Positions 10,609-21,374 of a stretch of DNA of 64,000 nucleotides are shown here, one piece after another. The stretch comes from Azolla caroliniana (taxonomy: Eukaryota; Polypodiophyta): the NCBI GenBank assembly GCA_043228905.1, contig JBHGNT010000010.1:13144001-13208000 (forward strand), in the 5' to 3' direction. Each line of letters begins with the position of its first letter. Within the stretch, counting starts at the first letter, position 1. The notes under the pieces were generated by a model that was not told where the DNA came from, ran no database searches, and saw only the letters and a program-made list of their open reading frames with translations. Both the position numbers and the translations under genes were made by a program.

Positions 10609-13600
10609 TCATTCATCCTCCAAAATGTCCAGAATGCTTTGATCTAAGGGTTCCAATGGTTCCTCAAGAAGTTGTTCTGTCATCTGCTGCTGTTGTTGTT
10701 CGTCCTCCTGCTATTGCCCCGATTGCTCCTGTTCCTTCGGCTACTCTCGTTGTCGCTTCGGCTCCAGCTGTGGCTGCTTCTAGTTGACGTCCGTTTCCTA
10801 TGGCTCAGTCGGTCTGACCGGCTCTTCCTCCTTTTCCGGTTCTGTTGGTCTTACCGGCTCTTCCTCCTTCTTCGACTCTACTAGTCTTGGCATCTCCTGG
10901 TTTTGTTGTTCGGCGTGCACTAGTTCTTGCGGATGACCTTCCTTTAGCGGCTCCTCCTGAGTACTATCTGGTTGGCTTCCCCTGGCTTTAACCGGCATTT
11001 GTTCTGAAGATGGCTCCTTGTCACTGATGCTAATTGCCGCAGTTTTCTTGGCCACTTCTTGCCGTCACCATTCCCGTTCGTACTTTTCAAAATGGAGTTT
11101 GTTGTCCAACTGGTCATCATCCAATTGTGCCACCAACTGGCGTACCACCACCCTTTGCTCATCATCCAAGGATATGAAATCATCTGACAATTCTTCCTTT
11201 ATTGCTTCGATGCTTTCCTTATCTAGGATGTAAACTTTGTCGCCCTCTTTCCGCTGGTTTTTTGCATCTGCACGCAGCAATTGTAGCTCCGCTGCTTGCT
11301 TAGCCCACTTAGACCACCATTGTACTGAGCTTTCCTCCACTAATTGCTTCGTTCGATTCCTCCATGCCAGTACGATATCCCAGATCTACCCCAGCCCCAT
11401 CTTCAACTTGTTCTCCGCAGCCTGTTTTTCATCCTTCAATCGTTTGATTAGGCTCGCGGTTGCCACTTCTTGGCTTTTGTAGTGCATGAGTTGGGTTTGA
11501 TAGGTCGTCTGAACTCTGTTCAGAGTCATTGTAGCGCGCTCCGTTTCCGCATGTGCTTCACTTGAAGGTCCAGTCGCTCTTTCGCTGCTTCCGCTAGTTG
11601 TTTAGCTGTTTCGGCACCCTTCGACTGCTCGTCCATCAATGCCGCCATTATCCAGTTAATTTCCTCCCGGAGTTCCCTGCACTTTTCCTGCTGCCGGTCA
11701 CTTTTAGTAATCAATTTCTTATGATTAGCATCCAAATGCTTATAATCCCGGTGCAGTCGGTCGAAGTCGTCGATTTTCTGTTTTAGCTTTTGCTTGATAA
11801 GCCGGCGAGCACGGTCCTCACGGTCTTTTTGTCAGAGCTCTTCTTTGAGGCGCTCAATCTCCACTTCCACTGTCTGCCGGAGTTTCTCTTTTTCTTGCAG
11901 GAGTTTGTCTTTCTCTTCTTTCAGCCGGTCATACACTTGATGACCTCTTCTCAAGCTTTCCTCTGTTCCGCAGAGGCTGTCGACTGTCCTCCTTTGGTCC
12001 TCCTCCGCCGCTTTTTTCAATTCTTGTTCCCTGGCTCGTAAAGCTTCTTGTGTTGCGAGGTCTTCCCTTAATGTGGCAAGCTCCTGTGCTGACGTTTTAT
12101 GAGTATTCGCGCCTGCCTCAATCACCAGGGTTTGATTGTTCTGTAAAGTTACCAGAGCCACCGGTTCCGATTTCTGTGGTCCTTCTATGACCAACTTGAC
12201 CATTTCTGTTCTGGCCTTCTCTATGTCTTCTTCCATGCTCCGGATTCTTGACCGGGCCATCTTTAATTCCTCGGTTGTGGCTAGCAATCGGGCTTCCTGC
12301 GCTTTCTCTTCTGCTTCTAACTGGCAGATGACACCAGTGACTTGTTCCGCTACCCATCGTAGCCATTGATTGCTGGTGCCTTGTTGTCGTGCCGGTTCTG
12401 GTCGTGGGAGGGCGTTTTCACTAGCCATGAGCCTACTATTGATGGTTTCGTCAAGCGGCCGCTCCGGTTCTTGTTGTTGCTGTTGCGGCGGCGATGCCGG
12501 CAATTCAATGACCGGTTCTTGTTCCACCAGTACTACCGTGTCCTGGACTGCTGGTTCTGCGATGTCCTGTCGCACCACTTGCTCTGTCCCCAATTCTTGT
12601 TGAGCCAGTTCTGCCGCCTTCCTAGGTTGCAGTTCCTTAGGGAGGGCTTCCAATATAATATCCTCCATTGGCCTTGATGTCCCCCCTTCGTGACCCTTTT
12701 CACTTGTTTGGCGATGACGTAACAACATCTTTGTAGGCTCGTCTTCTTGTTGTTTGTCCTCCAGGGTCTTGCTGTTGATTAACGCTATCAGGGGGTCCTG
12801 CCCTTGCGTTTTCTCCGGTTGTTGTTCTGCTTGTTGTTTTGTCAGGCGCAACTTGACTTTTAAAGGTCTCCCCGAGGTTTCCACCGATGCCTCCTTCTTT
12901 GTCGGCCGCTTCTGATTCAGCCGTTCCTTAGCTTGGGTAGCTAAGAGTTGCTGCCATTTTGAAGCTGTTTTGGGGGTCGATTTTGTCAGTCTTCCCCTCT
13001 TCCTTTGTTTCATGGGCTCCATCGGCGGTGCTAACAGAGTGAGCCATTGTGCCACTGTTGTCCACATCTTTTTGCCATCCTTTATTGAGATGATGGCAGT
13101 GCTTAGGCCGTCGACGATCATTACTGGCCAATCCACCTGTACTCCCTCGTAGGTAGCTATGATCAAATCGGCTCTATTCCCGGGCATCGCCGGTGGTCGG
13201 GGGTATACATGACCATACTCGTGGAGTACCTGAGCAATTTCCCGAAACAATAGGTCTTCACCGCCTTGCGTGCGGTACGCCTTGCTGCCTAGGAGTATTC
13301 ACCGAAATACCCCGTCAACAGCTCCTCTAAAAGGTTGTTGATCGAGCACATTCCCCCTTCTGGTAAGCTGGTCAGGGCTCGGATGGCTTCCTCGGGGATG
13401 ACCTTCGTGTCGATGTCTTTGACGACATTTTCCGCATCTCCATGCGGCGGTGCTTCGACTATCCTCAAGAATCCCTCTAGACCATGTTGCTCCAGCCATT
13501 TCTTAGCCGCTTTTGAGAGTACCATGCATTCCATGTCGTCGTCAGAGTCAGTAGGTTGTGGTAAGATTGGTACGCCTGTGTGTTCTGCGTGCTCTCACCT

Positions 13601-13717
13601 AATCACTCGTAATCGCCTGTGTGTGTTGAGATCTCTGTGTTCGCGAAATGAAAGGGACTCTGCGCGGCGAAGGTTTTCTTTCTCCATGTGTGGCACCTTT
13701 TCTTGATTCCCTTGCAT
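10609..13717 (-). pseudogene. Extra sense ORF of gypsy element Q, located after integrase (coiled-coil protein of about 1,030 codons)
   Basis: This is a long reading frame in the sense orientation between integrase and the 3' LTR. It appears to start at the ATG with first base 13717 and end at TGA 10609-10611 (...SILDILEDE). The largest open piece is 13250-11832 (472 codons). Lesions: TGA near 13596, a frameshift near 13297, TGA at 11832, a frameshift near 11530 and a further stop near 11386. The N-terminal part has hydrophobic sequence (HVYPRPPAMPGNRADLIIATYEGVQVDWPVMIVDGL). The middle is Q/E/P-rich (PPQQQQQEPERP), followed by long E/K/R/Q heptad-like stretches typical of coiled coil, and a C-terminal acidic repeat with two KEEEPVRPTEP-like units. 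I recognise no known domain. Extra ORFs are known in some plant gypsy lineages, but I cannot match this one. Confidence 0.72.
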
Positions 13718-14043
13718 GCACGTCTTGTACTAATATAGCAGTCGGTTGACACGTGGTGCACCTTTTTAAAAGGGCTTTAATTAGCCACCCACCACACCTT
13801 TTCAAAGTGGTTGTTCGCTCCTCGCCTCTACATGATGGCTTTTCTTTTTCTTTTTTCTTTTTTTTTTGTCAAATTGAGTTTTAGTTAACCGGAAGCCCTG
13901 GGTCCGTATCCCGGTTTTTGCCCATTTTCACGTTTGCCGGCCACCTGTTTGTCGTTATCCAGTAACGCCGGCTCCGCCTGACTGTCGGGTACTTTTTTCC
14001 TACTTCCTACTTTTGTATCAGCCTCCGTCTGCTTGAACGGATT

Positions 14044-15205
14044 CTATGGCATAGGTCCGCAATATGGTTTGAGTCGAAACCCATCGACCCATTTGCCCAT
14101 TATCTCACCGGCGACCGTTTCGAGCTGGTATGAACCGTTGAATTCCCACGTTATCCAATACGGTCCGGTCCACCGGAACCATAGCTTTCTCGGCATCTGA
14201 CCCATCCGGGTTTGGAACACGAATACCGGCTTGCCGATCCCGAACATCTTCTCATTGCCCTTCCGGTGCCGATCGACAAACAACTTCCTTCATTGTTGCT
14301 CCAGTTCTAACTGCATGAGACTCGCTATCCGGTGCTCCTCGAGTTTGCATAATGCGGCTAACCGGAATTTTTCCGATTCTTTTTCACTTAGTTGTTCTCT
14401 AACCTGTATCTGCAAACTTGGAACCTGAAATTCGATCGACATTACTGCTTCCAACCCAAATGTTAACCGGAATGGCGTTGACCGGATGCTCGTTTTGTAT
14501 GTCGTCCGGTATACCCATAGTGGACTATGCAGCTTCGTGTCCCAATCGGTCCGGTTTTCATTTACGATCTTTTGCAGGATGTTTTGGAGCATTTTGTTTG
14601 TGGATTCGGCCAGTCCATTGGCCTGTGGCTAATAAGGGGTACTGCGCTTGTGTACCACCGCATAGAATGTTAAGCTCTCCACTACTTGATCGAGAAAATG
14701 TCTGCCTTGGTCGCTAATTAACCCGATCGGGCATCCATACCGGCACCAGATGTACTCATATAAGAACTTTGCCATTGATGCCACAGTGTTGTCCCGCAAA
14801 GCCTTGGCTTCTACCCACTTGGTGCAATAATCGGTGGCGACTATAACATATATGTTGCTGGTTCTCATTGCGAGAGGTTTAAATGACCCAACGAAATCCA
14901 ACCCCCATTTTTGAAATGGTTCTAAGGGTAGCACCGGCTGGTGAGGCATCCTTGCTTGTTCTGTTGGTTGGCCCATCCGTTGACATAAATCACAGACTTT
15001 CACATACCGAACCGAGTCCTTCAATGTCGTCGGCCACCATAGCCCGCTGTGCCATATCTTTCTTGCCGTAGCGTCCCCGGCATAGTGCCCTCCGGCAACG
15101 CCACAGTGCGCTTCTCATAATATTGTGTCCTTTTCGTTGCTTCGCACTGCTCGCCGCCATATGCCATCCGCGCCTTTGTGGTACAGGGTGTCCTGTAGTA
15201 GACAA
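14044..15205 (-). pseudogene. Element Q integrase (gypsy), broken
   Basis: The zinc-binding head is partly readable around CDLCQRMGQP. The catalytic core shows LDFVGSFKPLA (first Asp), VATDYCTKWVEAKAL and LISDQGRHFLD (second Asp), then a stop near 14629. The core resumes with NRTDWDTKLHSPLWVYRTTYKTS, and a C-terminal segment has LWFRWTGPYWITWEFNGSYQLE. Stops near 14286 and 14629 and a short frame overlap with the upstream RNase H block make it non-functional. The C-terminus lacks a chromodomain, unlike R. In an intact element it would insert cDNA into host chromosomes. Confidence 0.85.
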
Positions 15206-15765
15206 AAATGTCGGCTTTGTACCGCTAACCGCTTCCGCTCATCCCGGTTCATCTCCTCCGGTGGGAGTCCCGTGCTTAGGAATTGAAGCATGTTGGTTAG
15301 CCACTTGTCTTCGTCGACTACTGTGCAATCAATTGCCGTTTCTGCTGTTACTTTAAACAACTCGGCATCCGGAAACTTATCCGGGACTCCATCACCGGTC
15401 TCGCTGGAATCTAACCGGCTCAAATAATCGGCAACCGCATGTTGTATTCCTGACCGGTGATATATTTCGAACTCAAACTCTTGTAGCAACAATGTCCATC
15501 GGGCCAGGTTGCCGGTGAGCGATGCCTTTGAGACCAAATATAATAGCGCTGAGTGGTCGACATGAATTGAAAATTTCCTTCCCAATAAATAGTGCCTGAA
15601 CTTGGTCACACTGTAAATCATCCCTAAGGCTTCTCTTTCCGTTGAATAATTTCGTTCCACCTGGGATAGCTTCCGGCTAGCATAATAAACCGGTCGGTAC
15701 CATTTCGGTTTGGTCAATTGCATTAGCGCGCTGCCGATTGCTATGTTGGACGCATCAACAAACAC
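15115..15765 (-). pseudogene. Element Q RNase H and RT-integrase connection
   Basis: The open stretch encodes FVDASNIAIGSALMQ, RPVYYASRKLSQVERNYST, EREALGMIYSVTKFRHYLLG and FSIHVDHSALLYLV, a standard gypsy RNase H with its catalytic Asp (VDAS) and Glu (EREAL), then the tether LQEFEFEIYHR...ADYLSRLDS. It ends in a segment leading into the integrase zinc head (HFCLLQDTLYHKG). The domain itself is uninterrupted here but is separated from RT by a damaged connection region. Confidence 0.87.
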
Positions 15766-15826
15766 GTGGAATTCTTTTGACCAGTCCGGTGGTTGCGCAC
15801 CACCAGTGCTTGTGATAGCAGTACTT

Positions 15827-17049
15827 TCAGTGCCCGGTAAGCCTCATCCTCCGTATTTGTCCATTGAAACGGCGTCCGGTGAACTGCGGCATGCAACGGT
15901 GCCACCGGATTTGCCCTAGAAACCGACTCAAAGCTTTGGTCGTGGATGGTGCCGGTGCCTCTAAGATTGCTTTGACCTTATCGGGGTCTACCGCGATCCC
16001 GTCCTTGCTGACAAGATGGCCCAACAATGCACCACTTGTTACTCCGAACACACACTTTGCTGGATTCAGGCTTAACCGATAACTCCTGCATTTCTCAAGA
16101 CATAGCCGGAGGTGTTGGAGATGTTCTCCTTCTCGGCTATACACGACGAAGTTGTCCAGGAATACCTGCATCAATGCCGGGATGAACTCGCCAAATATTT
16201 CCATGATTATTTGTTGGAAGGTCACCGACGAAGTCTTGAGCCCGAACATCCTTACCACTGCGACGAAAACTCCCCATTCGGTGACGAACGTCGTCTTGTC
16301 TTGGTCGTCGGGGTGCATCCTTATTTGATTGTAGCCGCTAAAACCGTCTAGAAAGTTATACACTTCATGACCGGCTATCGCGTCCAGGACTCCATCCGTA
16401 AATAGAAGTGGAAAGGCGTCGGTCACTCTTGCTGCATTGAGTTTCCAGTAGTCAACACACACCCGGATCTTACCGTTCTTTTTCGGCATGACGACTATGG
16501 GGCTTAACCATGTAGCTTTTTTCATTGGTCGGATAAAACCGACTCGTAACAACTTGTCAATTTCCTCTTTTACCTTGGCCGCATAGTTGGGGTTCATTCG
16601 GTAATGTTGTTGTGCTACCGGTTTGGCATCCTTACTAAGATGTATCTGGTGTTGGTACAATTGAGGATCCAACCCCTGCATGTCTTCATATGACCAGGCG
16701 AATACGTCCCGGAATTCCTTTAATAAAGTGATCATCACCGTCTTGTTGTCCGGTGACATTTCCTTAGCAATATGAACCGGTCTTACGTCGTCCCCGGTTC
16801 CTGAGTTTACTTCCTCTAACTGGGATGCTTTCACGCGTTGGGATACCGCCATCTCCCTCTCTAGGGCTTCCTGTGCTTGCCTACTTCTCTGATAGCTTCC
16901 CGGTCTGGTTCCCCGCCGACATCATCCCATTGCGTTATATATGGGGACACCGCTTCTGGCACATCGATTTCAAATAGGGGTACAATTTTTGGGTTTTCTT
17001 CTAAGTATTGGTCGATCTCTTCGTCCGCAAGCCCCGCGACCGCGAGCAT
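15827..17049 (-). pseudogene. Element Q reverse transcriptase, with a mutated active site
   Basis: The block around FRDVFAWSYEDMQGLDP, QQHYRMNPNYAAKVKEEIDK, GKIRVCVDYWKLNAARVTDA, FLDGFSGYNQIRMHPDDQDK and VFLDNFVVYS covers the RT fingers and palm. The catalytic Y/F-x-D-D box reads FLDN, so the second Asp is replaced by Asn. The frame decays after about 15,870. A short upstream open piece (16861-17049) encodes DEEIDQYLEENPKIVPLFEID, probably the protease-RT spacer. RT copies element RNA into cDNA; this copy should be dead. Confidence 0.88.
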
Positions 17050-17075
17050 GTTTACCCCTTCCGCATATAACGGTG

Positions 17076-17531
17076 TCAGCTCCTTGCCGGTACTTGCTCT
17101 AGGGTGGGTAGGTACCCTTTAGTCTTTCCTCGCCGGAAGGTAATCATGTATTTATGCCAGTTTTGTTTGACATGCGCCTTTTTTAGCCATGGGCGGCCCA
17201 ATAACAGCGGGTAAGCCCCTTGCGCATTGAGCTGGAGAACCACTAGTGCTGCTTGCCGGTTCAGCAAGTTATATTCACATCGGTCCATTGTGTGTGCCCT
17301 GGAATGGCATAACATGCACTGTGTCCGCATGGTACATTCTATTGCCGAGTGCCCGGCATTGAGACAAGTCGTACATTGTATAGCTTGCTGAAAACGTAGG
17401 TCGTCTTCTATCAGTAATGTACGCTGGAGTGCCCCCATTGTTAGCCATGAGTTTGTTTTCTCCATCTCCCTGACCCTTTCTATGACTTGGTCGATCGTGC
17501 TGGTGCGGAAATCAATCACTACGCACACCAT
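17076..17531 (-). pseudogene. Element Q nucleocapsid with two zinc knuckles and protease C-terminal remnant
   Basis: Two adjacent CCHC knuckles are visible: CTTCLNAGHSAIEC and CMLCHSRAHTMDRC. They are followed almost directly by GAYPLLLGRPWLKKAHV, the conserved C-terminal part of gypsy proteases. The catalytic D-S/T-G motif that should precede it is absent, so either an internal deletion removed the active half or this sublineage is unusual. It is preceded in frame by a stretch from the end of gag (VREMEKTNSWLTMGALQ). Confidence 0.75.
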
Positions 17532-17591
17532 ACGCAGGGGTTCTCTTAGTGTTGCTAGGAATATTGCTTTAGCCTCTGCTTCCGGTGGTGC

Positions 17592-18289
17592 CTAATTTAG
17601 TTGGTTGTGCATTCGCTGGAACCGGATTACAAATTGTTGAATGGTTTCCGTCGGTTCTTGCCGTATGGTGTAGAATAGGCCAACCATCTCCCGTTGATCC
17701 ACCTCCTTGTTGAAGAACTGTAAAAATCTGGTTTTTAAGTCTTCAAACGTCATGATGGTGCCAGGAGGGTGCGTCAAGCACCATCGCGCGGTTGGTCCTT
17801 CCAAGGTCATGCCGAACTCTGCAATCATCGAGCGTTTTGCTTCGGCGGCGGTCAAGCGTTACGACACATGGTTTGCTTCCCATGTTTGTAGAAATGCATA
17901 GACATGAGCTTCCGCGTCCGGATCATCCCGGTACTTGGGATATTGGAACGGCATGTCGTCATTTGGTGTCAGAACACGAGCTGGTGGTGTCGGAGGTCTC
18001 CCCTCCTCTTCTTTCGGTGTTAGAGGTCTTTCCTCCTCATCTTTCGGTGTCTCACGTGGCGGTGTCGGAAGTTGATTTGCCACTTGCCAGTTTGGGGCCT
18101 CCAGTTTCATTAACTCTGGTTCCGGTGTCGGCAAGGTATTCAACTACTCGTCCTCCGGTCCATCTGGGGTGTCGTGGCTGCTACGATAGTTCGAATGGGC
18201 GTTGCATTCGCCGTCCGAATCCGATTCGAAGGTCGAGAATGGTTCCGAATCACCTCCCCCTATCGCTAGTGCCTGTAGAATGGATTCTA
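17592..18289 (-). pseudogene. Element Q gag (capsid), 5' end missing
   Basis: The conserved retrotransposon gag core is readable: TLEGPTARWCLTHPPG, FEDLKTRFLQFFNKE and ETIQQFVIRFQRMHNQ. Upstream lies a P/E-rich tail (RPLTPKEEEGRPPTP) and acidic sequence. In-frame stops near 17856, 18144 and 17589 are consistent with C-to-T changes (CGA to TGA, CAG to TAG). At 18290 the frame changes abruptly to copia RNase H sequence, so the gag N-terminus, leader and PBS are lost. Confidence 0.82.
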
Positions 18290-19358
18290 GGGGCTGTTGT
18301 CGCTACATGCGAAGCCATTTGGCTAAAAAGGCTATTAAAGGATCTGGAGGTGGAAGTGTCTGAACCAACAATGATATACTGTGACAACGTCAGTAATATC
18401 TGATGAGGTGTTTAAGACGAAGGATAGTTGTACACAATATGAGGGCTTGACCAAACCGGTTAGATGGAGTTGTGACTCATAATATATTATATAGACCAAG
18501 AGAGACTCAAGAAATTAAGAAAAAAAGATAGAGAAAATGAGAAAGAGATAATATTGTTATGATATTCCATCATCAAGACAATACAAAGGAGATAAACTCC
18601 ACATTCAACTAAGAAACCAAAGACCTTCTTACTACCAATCACTCAAAAACCACAATTAAGACCCTTCCTCTTTCACTAAGATTTCTCTTCCTAAGACTCC
18701 CTCTCCTCTATTAGGATCCTCTCCCTCTTAGTTCCTCTCGTCTATGACTATCACTTCCTCTTTTATAATTTTCTTCTTCTTCCTCGTTCACACTATTTTT
18801 AGAAGCTTTTCATCTCCTATTTTTAGCTAAGACCCAATGACCTTCTAATCGTCATATCTCCCTCCTCAGAGCTCCTAATTTAGTGATTTAATACGCTACA
18901 GATAGCTCTCTTTACAAGATTTCTAACCCATATTTAAACATAATATTTGGGTGAAAAACGAAGAAGTTATGACCATTCCTTTTTTACTGTTTTTTATGGT
19001 TCGCTTTTTCTCTTTTTACTTTTCTCTTGGTCTCTTACTTTTACTTTTGACTTCTTCCCTAAGCTCTTAGTTCATGTTCTTATCCTCCAAAAGTGAATTA
19101 TCCATACTTTATATCCATCTAGTGTTCAATGGTTTGAATTCAAAAAACACTTTCATAGTATCCAACTTGCAAAGAACCCTGTCTTCCACGCTTGGATAAA
19201 GCACATTGAGGTGCACCATCATTTTGTCCGCGAGCGAGTCCTCTCCGGTAAAGTCGAACTTGTGTATGTTCCAACTAATCGGCAGGTGGACGATATCTTC
19301 ATCAAACCTCTTGGCCTAGAGAAGTTGCGACATTTTTCGAGTATGCTTGGGTTACAAC
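18290..19358 (+). repeat. Second copy of the copia RNase H target flank, between gag and the 5' LTR of Q
   Basis: Without the nested insertion 18401-19155, this is 307 bp plus a 7-bp duplication. It matches 9787-10093 with about 96% identity by eye (VATCEAIWLKRLLKD, MIYCDN, HFVRERV). It ends at the same base, immediately before the Q LTR. Copia flank and LTR together therefore form a direct duplication of 9787-10556. Confidence 0.88.
18401..19155. mobile_element. Unclassified 755-bp insertion in the duplicated RNase H segment
   Basis: The RNase H sequence is broken between 18400 and 19156, with the 7-bp flank TAATATC at the left and TAGTATC at the right; the uninterrupted copy at 9898 has TAGTATC. 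The ends (TGATGAGGTGTTT and AAACACTTTCATA) form an imperfect inverted repeat. It has no coding capacity. Candidates are a small hAT-like MITE (7-8 bp duplication) or a solo LTR. Confidence 0.6.
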
Positions 19359-20512
19359 TGTTATCGCTAAGGCCGGACAATGGCCTAACACAGGGTGTCC
19401 CTTTGAGACACTTCACCAAAGGGGTGTTGTGGTGAGATAAAGTTAGACCGACTATTAATGAAACCCTAATTGGTTACTAAGCGGCAAGATCATTAGTCAC
19501 AATACACGCGTAGGATAAATTACACTTAGCATAGAACAATGCTGCGTTGTTACGCGCGTGCGTATAGAACGAGGCAGAACCATGGGGGTTTTGGACTGAG
19601 GAATAGCCGATCAGGAGTAGGAGCAAGAAAGACGATGACCTTGCTTCCACACGCACACACACAGATACACAGAAACCGCAACCGAATGAAACAACGGAAA
19701 CGAGACGAATGCTATATGTATATATATATATATTCCGATGAAAAGGGGGTTACAACCGGCAGGCCGGTGAGCGACAAATCTCCTACGCCTATGCACACGC
19801 TCACAGAAGTGCGAGATGGAGACTCTGCCGGAAGCACTCGGGCGTTCCGCGGAGCAGAGTCAGCCTCCCGAAAACCTGCACTTAGCAAATACAGAGAAAG
19901 GCAGAGGAGAAGAGCTCGGTCCCAGTCCGACAACACTTCGTCCTTGACAAAACACGATCCCCTCCACAATACCTCTCCCTCTCTTTTATAGCCCAAGGAG
20001 GGAGGCCGTTACAACCCATTACAACCCGTTACATCATCTTTATTCTTTGTCCTTTCAGATAGAGATACGCCTCGATTTCCTACCTATCAAATCCGTGCAA
20101 CCTAGGATATTCACATCAGCCGACTTGTACCTAAATATGTACACTGCAACAAAACTTGTGCCCGCGTGTAAGGGCCAGTTCGTGCACATCATTCTCCGAT
20201 TCCGCCTAGGGACAATTTTCTCCACAACAACGGCAATTAACAATGATTAAGATATAGAACAACAAAACTCTATTAATTATCCACTAATGATTACAATCTA
20301 ACCGAGCCCTTTTATAGGTCTCCGGCTCTAGGTACAAACTGGGGCCAACCGGCAACCGGCTACGAACTGGTTCGGATCCGAATCGGCATACTGATTCCGG
20401 GTCTGTCCATTCGCTTCTCAAAATCATAATAATTCTATATTATATATATAATTAGCTGCCGGTTATTAATTATCCCCTTCTTCCATTCTAGACTTTCCTT
20501 GCCAGTTGGGTT
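19359..20512 (-). repeat. 5' LTR of element Q, split by a solo LTR
   Basis: Begins TGTTATCGCTAAGG and matches the left Q LTR on both sides of a 690-bp insertion; the net length is about 464 bp against 463 bp. The right end runs directly into copia sequence (HLDMPNLRGR frame). The terminal ACA appears eroded relative to the other LTR. Confidence 0.75.
19540..20229 (-). mobile_element. Solo LTR (about 690 bp) inside the Q LTR
   Basis: The sequence is absent from the partner LTR at 10264. It has TG...CA ends (TGCTGCGTTG to CTCCACAACA) and a minus-strand TATA-like box (+ strand ctcttttatagccc near 19981) with a CT-rich region. No coding sequence lies inside or beside it. The flanks do not give a clean 5-bp duplication, so the exact ends may be off by a few bases. 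Confidence 0.65.
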
Positions 20513-20938
20513 ACAACATCTTGACATGCCGAACTTGAGGGGGAGAACTGAAGTAAAAAAGTAGAGAGTCAAAGTCCGAGAAACCGAATCAGATGAAGAA
20601 TTCGATTTTGGCATGACTGAAGTAGTTGGAACAACTGGATTGGCTGGAGAAGCCGAGGACGCATGGACAAGTGGAAGAAGACCGACTAAGAAAATGCTAG
20701 CCACATGCAGGGGCAGCAGCTCAAAGAAAGAACCGAAGCCAGAGCCAACTGAACTAAGGGGAGGAAAAGCCAAGAAGGGGGCAAGAGAGGCAGAAGAGTC
20801 GAGATAGACAGAGCCGACCGAGTGAAGGCCAAGACCAGGACATGTGCAAATGTGGTCAAGGGCTAAAAGGAGAACGAATCAGAAGTAGCCAAATTGATCA
20901 AAGTGTTCGATCTGGAGAAGCCGAATCGATTGGCCAAG
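20513..20938 (+). other. Element C 3' tail, first part, with an internal polypurine run
   Basis: Copia sequence resumes after Q: HLDMPNLRGR then soon stops. CTTGAGGGGGAG (20534-20545) resembles the genuine polypurine tract at 26850. The remainder is purine-rich, mostly non-coding tail between RNase H and the 3' LTR. It ends where chromovirus R is inserted. Confidence 0.7.
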
Positions 20939-21363
20939 TGTCAGGAATAGTACTAAAGCAGAGATGGAATTAGTACTAAGAAGAGCAGTACTATGAGTAC
21001 TAAGAGGACGGGATTGCGTATGATTCCAAAGAGAGAGGAAGTGAGAAGAGGAGAGAGAGAGATAGATGATGACAGCATCTAATATATTATGTGAAAAAGA
21101 TAAGTACAAGTGGCTAAGAGGCTTAAGACTGGTTTTGAACCAATTTGGTTCAACATAATGCCTAGTGCCTTCTTTTATAGTGTTGTCAGGAGTAATCCTG
21201 AAACTTCTATAATATTCCAGAGAAATCTGGAATATACATTACTTTCTTATAATAAAACATAAATGAAAAGAATATCCTATGAATTACAATAGATGGTGTG
21301 ACGGTTAAGAGCTCGACCCATATACCATAAGGTCATGGGTTTGAGTCTTGCCGTATCATGACA
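20939..21363 (-). repeat. 3' LTR of chromovirus R (425 bp)
   Basis: Nearly identical to 26136-26559. It contains many AGTACTA motifs near the left side and a tRNA-like segment near the right end, including ATGGGTTTGAGTC (box B-like). Confidence 0.92.
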
Positions 21364-21374
21364 CTATCTCCCCC

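Larger units (their letters stand above)
10094..20512 (-). mobile_element. Element Q: large Ty3/gypsy retrotransposon inserted in the RNase H of C
   Basis: Two near-identical repeats of about 463 bp (10094-10556 and 19359-20512 without its nested insertion) flank gypsy gag-pol on the minus strand. The copia coding sequence is interrupted at GGGTTACAAC, present at 10084-10093 and again at about 20508-20517, so a target duplication ACAAC is likely. LTR ends read TGTTATCGC...GTTAACA, with TA replacing TG in the left copy. The order along the minus strand is gag, double zinc knuckle, protease remnant, RT, RNase H, integrase, extra ORF, LTR. The 5' leader and PBS are missing, replaced by a second copy of the copia RNase H segment. 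No chromodomain is visible. Confidence 0.82.
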
